From assembly GCA_012744415.1 (NCBI GenBank), contig JAAYCF010000208.1:1-41096 (forward strand): a stretch of 41,096 nucleotides of DNA. Reading direction: 5' to 3'. Under the pieces are notes generated by a model. The model saw only the letters and a program-made list of their open reading frames with translations, was not told where the DNA came from and ran no database searches. The translations under genes were made by a program, and so were the position numbers. Shown here piece after piece: positions 9,989 through 18,414 of this stretch. Each line of letters starts with the position of its first letter. The first letter of the stretch is position 1. The stretch is from Thermotogaceae bacterium. GTDB lineage: Bacteria > Thermotogota > Thermotogae > MWEM01.

Positions 9989-10016
9989 TAATTATTTCTA
10001 CTTCCGGAAATAATTA
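9989..10016. repeat. Perfect 10-bp inverted repeat TAATTATTTC-N8-GAAATAATTA
   Basis: Read directly; spans the plsY stop codon and abuts the extended -10 element. Confidence 0.8.
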
Positions 10017-10649
10017 GGCTTTATGATCTTCGGACTCGTCAGATTGATTCTGAGAGGGAGTCTTCTCCCGATCGCTCAACCGGAATTCCGTTCCGGCAAG
10101 GAGTCGACGATAGTTGTCTGTATGCATCGCCGCGATGAAAGCCGCCATACTCCAGAGCAGCACAAGCGTTGGTTGCGGAAGAAACAGGAACCCGATGGAA
10201 GAGTAGAGAATGAAGCTGCCTATAGTACCGAGGGTGACGTATTTCGTCAACAGCGCGATCCCGATCGCCGTAGCTAAAAGAAGGCAGAAGAGCAACGGCG
10301 AGTGCGCCAAAATCACGCCTAAAGAAGTGGCGACACCTTTGCCTCCCTTGAAACGAAGGAAGACGCTGAAGGTGTGCCCGAATAAGACGCAGAACGCCGG
10401 CAACACCATCAGCGGATCTGAGTGAAACCAGATCAACATTCCCAAGCCTACCGAAAATCCTTTTATCAGATCCAAGACAAAGCAGAGGGTCCCGATCTTA
10501 AAGTTGGTCGCGAAGACGACGTTCCCGGCTCCCACGTTTCCGGAACCGATCCGTGTTACATTGACACCCTTCAATTTCGCCGGTATCCAGTAACTGAAAG
10601 GAACCGAACCCCATAAGTAAGCAAGGAGGCAAAAAAAAACGAAAGCCAT
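10014..10649 (-). CDS. plsY: Glycerol-3-phosphate acyltransferase PlsY
   Basis: LAYLWGSVPFSYWIPAKLKGVNVTRIGSGNVGAGNVV...VLFGHTFSVFLRFKGGKGVATSLGV; ATG at 10649 preferred over 10685 (2 nt before the upstream gene's stop codon boundary). Confidence 0.93.
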   Translation of the reverse strand: MAFVFFCLLAYLWGSVPFSYWIPAKLKGVNVTRIGSGNVGAGNVVFATNFKIGTLCFVLDLIKGFSVGLGMLIWFHSDPLMVLPAFCVLFGHTFSVFLRFKGGKGVATSLGVILAHSPLLFCLLLATAIGIALLTKYVTLGTIGSFILYSSIGFLFLPQPTLVLLWSMAAFIAAMHTDNYRRLLAGTEFRLSDREKTPSQNQSDESEDHKA

Positions 10650-10650
10650 A

Positions 10651-11637
10651 TCAACTGTTTGGTCGGCAATTAAAGCAACGGACAAAGTGATTGGGATTGA
10701 TTTCAGAAAGAGGCGGCAACTCTTTGCCGCAGCGCTCCGTCGCTTGCATACACCGCCGATAATAGGGGCAGAACACCACGGCTGCGGGATCCTCTTTCCG
10801 TTCGACCTGTATCACCCGTTTCCTTTCTTTAGAAGACGTCGCCGAAGGCTGAGCCGCGATAAGCGCTTTAGAATAGGGATGCAAAGCCCCTTCCGCGATA
10901 AGTCCGGCCGAGCCTAATTCGACAAGGGTCCCCGCAAACATCACCGCAATCCGGTTGGATATCAGCCAAGCCAAAGCCAGATCGTGCGTGATGAACAGGC
11001 AAGTAACCCCGATCTCTTCCTTCAAACCGTTCAGCAGGCTGAGAATATCTAATCTGACCGAAGCATCGAGCATGGATACGGGTTCGTCTGCGACAACCAG
11101 TTGCGGTTTCAGGATCAGCGCCCCAGCAATGGCGACGCGTTGTCTTTGTCCGCCACTCAGTTCGTGCGGATAACGGTTCCAATACCGTTCAACCGGTTTC
11201 AATCCGCACCATTCCAAAGCCTCCGCGATCATCGCTTGTTTTTTCTCCCACGAAAAGTCAGGATGATGAATTTCCAAGGACTCTCCGACGATCCGAGAAA
11301 CCGTGTTGCGAGGATTGAGGGCTTGATAAGGGTCCTGGAAGATCATCTGCGCTTTCTTTCGGAATCCTTTCAATTCTTGCTTGCTCAAGGAGAACACGTC
11401 TTTTCCTTCGAAGCGAATCGTCCCTTTTACCTCTTCTTTGATCAACCGCAGGAGCGCCCGTCCCGTGGTTGTCTTTCCGCTCCCGCTTTCGCCCACCAGC
11501 GAAAGAATTTCGCCTTTTTCAAGGGATAAAGACAGATCGTTGACCGCTATGACGGTTCTCCCTTTGCGCTTCTTGAACAGCCCGGACAAGCCCGCTTTTA
11601 GTGTGTAGACGACCGATAGATTCTGTATCGTGACCAA
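10651..11637 (-). CDS. Peptide/nickel-type ABC transporter ATP-binding protein (OppF/DppF family)
   Basis: Walker A GESGSGKTT, signature LSGGQRQRVAIAGAL, Walker B LVVADEPVSMLD, C-terminal Cys cluster. The ORF opens at 11742 but probable start is TTG at 11637, after the upstream gene stops at 11642. Confidence 0.92.
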   Translation of the reverse strand: MVTIQNLSVVYTLKAGLSGLFKKRKGRTVIAVNDLSLSLEKGEILSLVGESGSGKTTTGRALLRLIKEEVKGTIRFEGKDVFSLSKQELKGFRKKAQMIFQDPYQALNPRNTVSRIVGESLEIHHPDFSWEKKQAMIAEALEWCGLKPVERYWNRYPHELSGGQRQRVAIAGALILKPQLVVADEPVSMLDASVRLDILSLLNGLKEEIGVTCLFITHDLALAWLISNRIAVMFAGTLVELGSAGLIAEGALHPYSKALIAAQPSATSSKERKRVIQVERKEDPAAVVFCPYYRRCMQATERCGKELPPLSEINPNHFVRCFNCRPNS

Positions 11638-11641
11638 TACG

Positions 11642-12631
11642 TTATCCAATTTTATCCCACTTCCAACAGAAAACGTGATGATCGGCTCCGATCTCCATCG
11701 AAACCGGATCTTCTTCGGAACATCGTTTGTCTGCCCACTCACACCGTGGGTGAAACTTGCATCCAGAGATACGGCCTAAAGGATTGGGCGGGTCTCCCGC
11801 GATAGATTTGCCAAGGGTTCTTTTTCCCGTCTTTCTCTGTTTCTCCAACTCCAGATCCGGAAAGGCGGCAACCAGTTTGCGGGTATAGGGATGCGCCGGA
11901 CGCGTATAGACTTCCCGCGAGTTGCCCATTTCTACGATTTTCCCCGAATACATCACTGCCAAGCGCTCACACGCGTCGAAGATCACTGAGAGGTCGTGGG
12001 ATATGAGAATCGTAGCCAAATGCAGCGATCGGCGAAGATCTTCCAGCAAGTCGAGTATCTGCGCTTGGACCATGACATCCAGCGCCGTCGTCGGTTCGTC
12101 GCCAATAACCAATAGCGGATTGCAGGCTAAAGCGAGAGCAATCATCACGCGCTGCTTCATTCCACCGCTGAATTCGTGCGGATACTGGTCCAACAGCGCC
12201 GGATTCAACCCCACTTGCGTGAAGAGTCCTTTTACCCGCTTTCTCGATTCAGGAATCGAAATGTCCTCGTGCAACCTTATCGCTTCGGTAATCTGTTTGC
12301 TGATCTTCATGACTGGATTCAGGGAGTTCATGGCTCCCTGGAAGATAATCGAAATATCCTTCCATCGGCGTAATCGGATTTCCTCATCCGATTTGGCGGC
12401 CAAGTCTTCTCCACGGAAAAGAACCTGCCCCCCCTCGATCTTCCCATTTTCGGGCAAAAGCTTTATGATCGATAGAGCGGCCGTCGTTTTTCCACATCCT
12501 GATTCGCCCACAAAACCGAAAGACGCGCCTTCGTATACTTCAAAGGATATCCCGTCAACCGCTTTAGCGATGCCTTCCTTCGTATGGAAGTGCGTCTTAA
12601 GGTCCCGAACCTCCAATAACGGTGTGCTCAT
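11642..12631 (-). CDS. Peptide/nickel-type ABC transporter ATP-binding protein (OppD/DppD family)
   Basis: MSTPLLEVRDLKTHFHTKEGIAKAVDGISF, GESGCGKTT, FSGGMKQRVMIALAL, VIGDEPTTALDV, C-terminal CKFHPRCEWADKRC. Confidence 0.94.
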   Translation of the reverse strand: MSTPLLEVRDLKTHFHTKEGIAKAVDGISFEVYEGASFGFVGESGCGKTTAALSIIKLLPENGKIEGGQVLFRGEDLAAKSDEEIRLRRWKDISIIFQGAMNSLNPVMKISKQITEAIRLHEDISIPESRKRVKGLFTQVGLNPALLDQYPHEFSGGMKQRVMIALALACNPLLVIGDEPTTALDVMVQAQILDLLEDLRRSLHLATILISHDLSVIFDACERLAVMYSGKIVEMGNSREVYTRPAHPYTRKLVAAFPDLELEKQRKTGKRTLGKSIAGDPPNPLGRISGCKFHPRCEWADKRCSEEDPVSMEIGADHHVFCWKWDKIG

Positions 12632-12651
12632 AAGAAAACCGCCTTTCCCCC

Positions 12652-13527
12652 CTATCGTTTCCTAATTTGCGGGTTGATCCATTCATCCAAAGCATATCCG
12701 AGGAACGTAAAACCGAGAACGACAAGGACCACGCAAATACCGGGGGGCAAGAGGAACCAATAGGCGCCAATACTCGCCGCCCCGCATTCGAAAGCGTAAT
12801 GGAGCATCATCCCCCAGCTTTGGTTGAGCGAGTCCCCCAAACCCAAAAAGCTCAATGTAGTCTCCGAAAGGATCGCTACGGCCGCAATGAGGACGGTATT
12901 GGCGAAAATCACCGGAAAGACGTTCGGCAAGATATGCCGAAGGATCACGCGGAGATTGGAGGAACCTAAAGAACGCGCTCTTTCCACATAGGTTCGTTCT
13001 TTGACAGACAACGTCTGGGCTCGCACGACGCGCGCCGTTCCTGCCCAGCTCGTTAACCCGATCACCAAGATGATATTCCACAAATTGGCGCCCAGAATCG
13101 CGGCCAAAACCAAAACCAGCGGAAGCCAAGGGAGCACCAGGAAGATGTCGGTTAAGCGCATGAGAACGGCATCGATGAATCCGCCAAAATAACCGGCGCC
13201 CAGCCCGATGGCGGCTCCCAAAAACATCGACAACACCGTGGCCATCACGCCCACCAACAACGATATTCGAGACCCCGCAATGAGTCCGCCCAAAATATCG
13301 CGGCCCATATCGTCCGTTCCCAGAAGGTGTTCGAACGAAGGCGGCCGCAAGATATCTTCCGCTCCCCCAAAGTCCATAATATCGTAAGGTTTGATAAAAG
13401 GTCCAAAGACTGCGATAAAGAGGAAGAAACACAAGATCAAAAATCCTGCGAAACCGGTTTTGTTCCCATACAAAACCGAAAAGGCATTTTTAATCCGCTG
13501 AAAGGTTGTCACTTTGTCGATCGGCAT
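12652..13527 (-). CDS. Peptide ABC transporter permease (OppC/DppC family)
   Basis: HLLGTDDMGRDILGGLIAGSRISLLVG; permease motif RARSLGSSNLRVILRHILPNVFPVI. Confidence 0.93.
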   Translation of the reverse strand: MPIDKVTTFQRIKNAFSVLYGNKTGFAGFLILCFFLFIAVFGPFIKPYDIMDFGGAEDILRPPSFEHLLGTDDMGRDILGGLIAGSRISLLVGVMATVLSMFLGAAIGLGAGYFGGFIDAVLMRLTDIFLVLPWLPLVLVLAAILGANLWNIILVIGLTSWAGTARVVRAQTLSVKERTYVERARSLGSSNLRVILRHILPNVFPVIFANTVLIAAVAILSETTLSFLGLGDSLNQSWGMMLHYAFECGAASIGAYWFLLPPGICVVLVVLGFTFLGYALDEWINPQIRKR

Positions 13528-13528
13528 A

Positions 13529-14509
13529 CTAGCTTTTCACCCTTGGATCGAGAACCATATAGAGCAAATCGGAAAAAAGGTTCGCAACAATAACGCAGAT
13601 ACACACCAACAAGAAGATCCCTTGCAGAAGCGGATAATCCCGATTGTTTAGCGCATCGTACATCAATCGCCCGATGCCCGGCCAAGAAAAGACCGTCTCC
13701 ACTTGAATCGCTCCCGCAATCGTGAGGCCCAAATTGATCGAGATCGCCGTGACGACTGGGAGCAGGGCATTCGGGTAACCATGTTTTCTGATGACCTCTC
13801 TCTCCCTCAAGCCTTTCGCTCTCGCGGTGACGATGAAATCTTCAGAGAGCACCTCTAATAGCGAACTCCGCATCAGCATGCCATACTCTCCGATCAAGGT
13901 TAAAGCTAACGTAATCGCCGGCAGAAACAGATGGGAAAGCAGGTCCAGAAATTGGCGCCATAATGTGGCGTACCGTGCGGCAGCCGTAACCATCCCCGTT
14001 GAAGGGAACAGACCCCAATAAACGCTAAAAATCAAAATCAGGACCATCCCTAATAGAAAGGTCGGCAGAGAATATAAAAGCAATGAAACACTGATCGTGC
14101 CGATATCCACGATCTTCCCTCGATGCGACGCGGCCACGATCCCTAAATAGATGCCCAGAACGATGGCCATGATTTCGGAAACTCCCAGCAAGAGCAGCGT
14201 GGGACCTACTTTTCCGCCGATAACTTCTGTTACGGGTTTTTTAAACATGAAAGAAACGCCAAAGTCCAACTTCAGAAGATCTTGTAAATATCGTCCAAAT
14301 TGCACTGGTAACGATTGGTCCAACCCGTAAAATTCTTTGGCCTTCTGTATCGCCTGCTGAGAAGCCCGGGGATTTCTCATCAACATAGACAATGGATCCC
14401 CGGGCATAATGCGGAATAAAAAGAAGTTAATGCACAACACGATAAATATGGTGATCAAAGCTTGAGCGATTTTGTTGCCTAAGTAACGCGACGACACGAA
14501 ATACAACAC
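13529..14509 (-). CDS. Peptide ABC transporter permease (OppB/DppB family)
   Basis: RYLGNKIAQALITIFIVLCINFFLFRIMPGDPLSML; VTARAKGLREREVIRKHGYPNALLPVVT; FSWPGIGRLMYDAL. Confidence 0.93.
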   Translation of the reverse strand: MLYFVSSRYLGNKIAQALITIFIVLCINFFLFRIMPGDPLSMLMRNPRASQQAIQKAKEFYGLDQSLPVQFGRYLQDLLKLDFGVSFMFKKPVTEVIGGKVGPTLLLLGVSEIMAIVLGIYLGIVAASHRGKIVDIGTISVSLLLYSLPTFLLGMVLILIFSVYWGLFPSTGMVTAAARYATLWRQFLDLLSHLFLPAITLALTLIGEYGMLMRSSLLEVLSEDFIVTARAKGLREREVIRKHGYPNALLPVVTAISINLGLTIAGAIQVETVFSWPGIGRLMYDALNNRDYPLLQGIFLLVCICVIVANLFSDLLYMVLDPRVKS

Positions 14510-14515
14510 CCCTCA

Positions 14516-14536
14516 GGAACGGCTTTCGCCCGTTCC
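14516..14536 (-). other. Intercistronic hairpin between the SBP gene and the oppB-like permease gene
   Basis: Minus strand GGAACGG-7 nt-CCGTTCC; no T-run. Confidence 0.55.
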
Positions 14537-14540
14537 GGCC

Positions 14541-16151
14541 TTATTTCGGAGTTACAGTCACGTAATTGTTCGCGTTGATCGTGAAGAAGAACGCGCCTTT
14601 TTCAGGAATCCGTTTCCATCCCGAGAAAAGATCCGTTCTCACTGCTTGGAATTCATTGTCATAGAACAGGATGGCATACGGACTGTCTTCGTAGAGAATC
14701 CGTTGCATGGCGAACACCGTTTCCTGTCTCTGCGTAACATCCATCTGAGAGGCTTGCAGTGAGAGCAAACGGTCGTATTCCTCGTTTGAGTAGAAGCAAT
14801 CGCTCAACCCGAAGATTTCGTTCGTCGACATCACGTTCAATATCGTCGTGGGATCCACATCTGTCCCCCAACCCCAGATGAACATATCAAATTCGGCATC
14901 GGCGTAGATGAGATCCATCAGCAAACCGTCATCGACGGTTTCGATGCTCACTTCTATCCCAACCGCCTGAAGATACTTTTTGATCATTTGCCCGGCTTTA
15001 ATCTCCTGTGTATTGGAGGAACGCAAATAGAGCCGAAAATTAAGTTCGTTACCCTGAGAGTCGACCCGTATCTTTCGATTTCCCATCAGGTATCCGGCAG
15101 CATCCAACAACGCGTTGGCTTTTTCAGGATTATAGACCCGAAGCTCCGAATCGCCCGGTTTATAATGCCATTTTTGGAGGATCGGGGGAATCAACGTGGT
15201 TCCGACCTCGCCCTGACCAAGATAGGTCATATCCAGAATTGCTTGTTTATCGAGGGCCCAATCGATCGCTTGCCGGATGCGCTTGTCCAATAAAGCGGGA
15301 TGGCCTTTTGAGTCCTCGCTTTCCCAACAATTGAAAGCTAACTGGGTGAAGCCATACCCGGGCGAAGAAACCGCCAACAAATTCGGGGATTGAGAGAGCT
15401 GTGGAAGTTGCATCGGGTTTATGTTCACTGCCGCGCTGATCTCACCCGTCTTCAACGCCTGCGCTAAGGTATCGTTATTGGCGAATAGGATGAATACGAC
15501 TTCCTCTACTTTCGGTTTGTCAAAAAAATAGTCCGCATTAGCTTTCAAGCGAAGATACTCACCTTTTCGCCATTCAAGGAAGGCGAAGGCGCCCGATCCG
15601 ACGGCGGGTTCATTCTCCCAAAGCTCCAAATCTTCTTCGGCCACCGTTTCCCATATATGCTTCGGAAGTATAGGTGTATTGCCCATCAGCATATTCGCTT
15701 TCGGTTCCGCGGTATGAATCATGACAGTGAAATCATCCGGGCATTCGATCGACTCGATTCCGTTAAGAAAGCCGGAAAACAACCCGAGACCGGTATTGAT
15801 AAACAATTCGTAAGTGAACTTCACGTCTTCGGCCGTCAAAGGCTCGCCGTCATGCCATCGAATCCCTTCGTGAAGGTTAAAGGTCCACGTCAATTGATCC
15901 TCGCTGAGCTCCCAAGTTTCGGCGATCTTCCCGGCAGGTTCCTCCTGATCGTTCAGAGCGACCAGCGGATCATACAGCAACAGAAAAACCTCAGCCGCCG
16001 GCAGATTATAGGCAATAAAAGGGCTGACGCTGTCAGGTTCTACCGTCCAACCCACCTTTAACACGGTTGAAAACGCCGAAACGGCAAGAAGTGCAATTAA
16101 AAGGATTAATCCTAATTTCTTAGAAATACGGAAAGATGGTGATACGAACAT
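14541..16151 (-). CDS. Peptide ABC transporter substrate-binding protein (SBP_bac_5 family)
   Basis: N-terminal signal region; VEPDSVSPFIAYNLPAAEVFLLLYDPLVALND...LTWTFNLHEGIRWHDGEPLTAEDVKFTYEL. Confidence 0.94.
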   Translation of the reverse strand: MFVSPSFRISKKLGLILLIALLAVSAFSTVLKVGWTVEPDSVSPFIAYNLPAAEVFLLLYDPLVALNDQEEPAGKIAETWELSEDQLTWTFNLHEGIRWHDGEPLTAEDVKFTYELFINTGLGLFSGFLNGIESIECPDDFTVMIHTAEPKANMLMGNTPILPKHIWETVAEEDLELWENEPAVGSGAFAFLEWRKGEYLRLKANADYFFDKPKVEEVVFILFANNDTLAQALKTGEISAAVNINPMQLPQLSQSPNLLAVSSPGYGFTQLAFNCWESEDSKGHPALLDKRIRQAIDWALDKQAILDMTYLGQGEVGTTLIPPILQKWHYKPGDSELRVYNPEKANALLDAAGYLMGNRKIRVDSQGNELNFRLYLRSSNTQEIKAGQMIKKYLQAVGIEVSIETVDDGLLMDLIYADAEFDMFIWGWGTDVDPTTILNVMSTNEIFGLSDCFYSNEEYDRLLSLQASQMDVTQRQETVFAMQRILYEDSPYAILFYDNEFQAVRTDLFSGWKRIPEKGAFFFTINANNYVTVTPK

Positions 16152-16173
16152 ATCGTCCCCTCCTCTTAAGGAT

Positions 16174-17163
16174 TTATGATGCTACGATTGTTTGATTTTG
16201 TTCGATGACACCGTTCTCGGTGATAAAGAGCTTCTTTTCATCGGCATCCAAAAATGCCCGACAGCCGAGCGGAAAGGTTGCCATATCTTTCGAATGCCCC
16301 ATCGGCAGTCCGTATATAGCGGGTTTTTTTAAAGGTTCTAAAAATTCGGTCAAGATGTCTTCCAAACTGAAGGTTACTGGAAAGCCCGGATGGTGGGAAT
16401 AGGGAATACAATTAATGCATTCTCCGACGACGACACCCGCCAGTTCATCCAGTTTCCCCGCATTGTTCAGGTGCGTTAACAGATGGTCGATCATCCAAGG
16501 TTCCGTATCAATCTCTTCGAAGAACAATATTTTCCCTTTGGTATCGATCTCCCAAGGCGTCCCCAGCGTTGAGCAGATCAAGGAAAGATTTCCCCCGACG
16601 ATCTCCGCCTCGACCTGTCCGGGATAGATCGAGTGGATATATTGTCTTGGGCTTGTCGGACGAATCTCGCCGATCGGGACGACCGTAGTTAAGGCTTTCA
16701 GCAGATATTCTTTGCGATAATCGGTTAACTCGGTATCGTTGAACCCTGCCATTCCGGGACCGTGAAAGGTGACCAATCTTGTTTTCTTCTGTATCGCCAA
16801 ATGCAGGATCGAAATATCGCTAAATCCCATAAAGATTTTCGGGTTTTTGCGTATGACGGAAAAGTCCAGGTATTTTAAAATCCGAGCGGAACCGTATCCT
16901 CCTTGGGTTACGAAGATGGCGTCTACTTTTTTGTTCGCGAACATCGCGTTGATGTCGGCCGCGCGTTCCTGATCAGTTCCGGCAAGATACTCTCTCCGCT
17001 TATAGACCGTTTTCCCAAATAGCGGTTTGTAACCCATCTGCTCAAGGGTCTCGGCGCCCCGCACCAGATCGCTTTTATTGTATAGAGGGCTGGCGGGGGC
17101 GACGATTCCGACCGTATCACCCAACCGAAGCACTTTCGGTTTTACTTTTTCTCTTATCTTCAT
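16174..17163 (-). CDS. LD-carboxypeptidase, peptidase family S66 (LdcA-like)
   Basis: LRLGDTVGIVAPASPLYN...VTQGGYGSARILKYLDFSVIRKNPKIFMGFSDISILHLAI...TFHGPGMAG; GGNLSLICSTLGTPWEIDTKGKILFFEEIDTEPWMIDHLL. Confidence 0.92.
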   Translation of the reverse strand: MKIREKVKPKVLRLGDTVGIVAPASPLYNKSDLVRGAETLEQMGYKPLFGKTVYKRREYLAGTDQERAADINAMFANKKVDAIFVTQGGYGSARILKYLDFSVIRKNPKIFMGFSDISILHLAIQKKTRLVTFHGPGMAGFNDTELTDYRKEYLLKALTTVVPIGEIRPTSPRQYIHSIYPGQVEAEIVGGNLSLICSTLGTPWEIDTKGKILFFEEIDTEPWMIDHLLTHLNNAGKLDELAGVVVGECINCIPYSHHPGFPVTFSLEDILTEFLEPLKKPAIYGLPMGHSKDMATFPLGCRAFLDADEKKLFITENGVIEQNQTIVAS

Positions 17164-17197
17164 CTTTTCACCTGCGAAACAACGTTTTAACGAGATA

Positions 17198-17206
17198 ATT
17201 ATACCA
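17198..17206 (-). promoter_or_regulatory. Candidate extended -10 promoter element (TGGTATAAT) upstream of the S66/opp operon
   Basis: TGn-TATAAT on the minus strand 35 bp upstream of the S66 ORF; weak -35. Confidence 0.5.
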
Positions 17207-17309
17207 CGCTTGAGCTTGAATTATGCGGACTCCTGAACAGGAAACATATCCTTTGAAGGCTTTTAAGGTACAATAGAGGTGTTAGGGATTTTTAAAATCG
17301 GGTGAAAAG

Positions 17310-18386
17310 ATGAAATACCTCGCGCTCTTGAGCAACGGTATCGACAGCGCCGTATCTGCGTATCTCCTAAAAGCCGCTGGACACACGGTCATCGGCCTCC
17401 ATTTCATCACGATAGGCGCGAAGTCCGAACAAATGGACAAAGACAAAAGCGGTCGGGCTTATATGACTCGCGATGCTTTGGAAGCCGAGAGGCATGCGGC
17501 AGAGTTAAGACTGGACGATTTCATCTGCCTTAACGTCTCCGCAGACTTCGAGGAGATGATCATCCGGCACTTTGCGGACAGTTACTGTCGCGGGACAACG
17601 CCGAACCCCTGCATCCGGTGCAATCGGCTGTTAAAATTTGGGAAGGCTATAGAACTGGCTGAAAGACACGGCGCAGATCGACTGAGTACGGGCCACTATA
17701 TCCGCTGCGAATACTCTCCGAAGTACGCGGCCCATGTTCTTCGAAAAGGAGCCGATGTTTCGAAGGATCAATCTTATTTTCTCTCTTCGATCCAGAGGGA
17801 GTGTTTACCGATGTTGGCTTTTCCCTTAGGATCCCTCCTGAAGCGTGAGGTAAGAGAAATTGCCCAAAAGCTGGGGTTTTCTTTCTCCGAGAAAAAAGAC
17901 AGCCAGGAGATCTGCTTTATTCCCGGCAACTCTTACCAAGAGTTCCTCGCCTCCAGGGGAGCGCCCGCGAAACCCGGAGATATCTTTGACCAATACGGTA
18001 ATCGGATCGGCACACATTCCGGTTACCAAAACTACACGATTGGCCAACGGACGAAAATGCAATTCTTCCACGCGCTTTCCGAAAAACTCTTCGTTTACGA
18101 AATCGATGCCTCCGCGAACCGTCTTTTCGTGGCTCCTTTTGATTACGTGATGAAGACTACCGCCACAATCTCAGAAACGAATTGGTTTGTCCCGCTACAG
18201 GACCGGGAGTACCGCTGCCTCATCAGGAAAAAATCGAAAGAGGAAACCGTTCGAGTCTCCTGCTTAGAGGGTGACCGTTATCGACTGTCTTTTTCTCGCG
18301 CGGTCTTCGCCGTTACTCCCGGCCAAACAGCCGTTCTATACGATGACGAGGGTATCGTCATCGGCTCCGGCGTGATTGAATGCTAA
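17310..18386 (+). CDS. tRNA-specific 2-thiouridylase MnmA-like protein (divergent)
   Basis: P-loop-like LLSNGIDSAVSAYLLKAAGHTVIGLHF; NPCIRCNRLLKFG; STGHYIR; KKDSQEICFIPGNSYQEFL; YTIGQRTKMQF; full length 358 aa. Confidence 0.82.
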   Translation: MKYLALLSNGIDSAVSAYLLKAAGHTVIGLHFITIGAKSEQMDKDKSGRAYMTRDALEAERHAAELRLDDFICLNVSADFEEMIIRHFADSYCRGTTPNPCIRCNRLLKFGKAIELAERHGADRLSTGHYIRCEYSPKYAAHVLRKGADVSKDQSYFLSSIQRECLPMLAFPLGSLLKREVREIAQKLGFSFSEKKDSQEICFIPGNSYQEFLASRGAPAKPGDIFDQYGNRIGTHSGYQNYTIGQRTKMQFFHALSEKLFVYEIDASANRLFVAPFDYVMKTTATISETNWFVPLQDREYRCLIRKKSKEETVRVSCLEGDRYRLSFSRAVFAVTPGQTAVLYDDEGIVIGSGVIEC

Positions 18387-18414
18387 GGATACTGATAATA
18401 AAGGAGTGGTCACT

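Noticed and set aside
11922-12665. 247-aa plus-strand ORF antisense to the OppD-like gene
   Set aside because: Fully antisense to a clear ABC ATPase; shadow ORF with no recognisable domain.
12683-13432. 249-aa minus-strand ORF
   Set aside because: Alternate frame inside the OppC-like permease, which has clear permease motifs.
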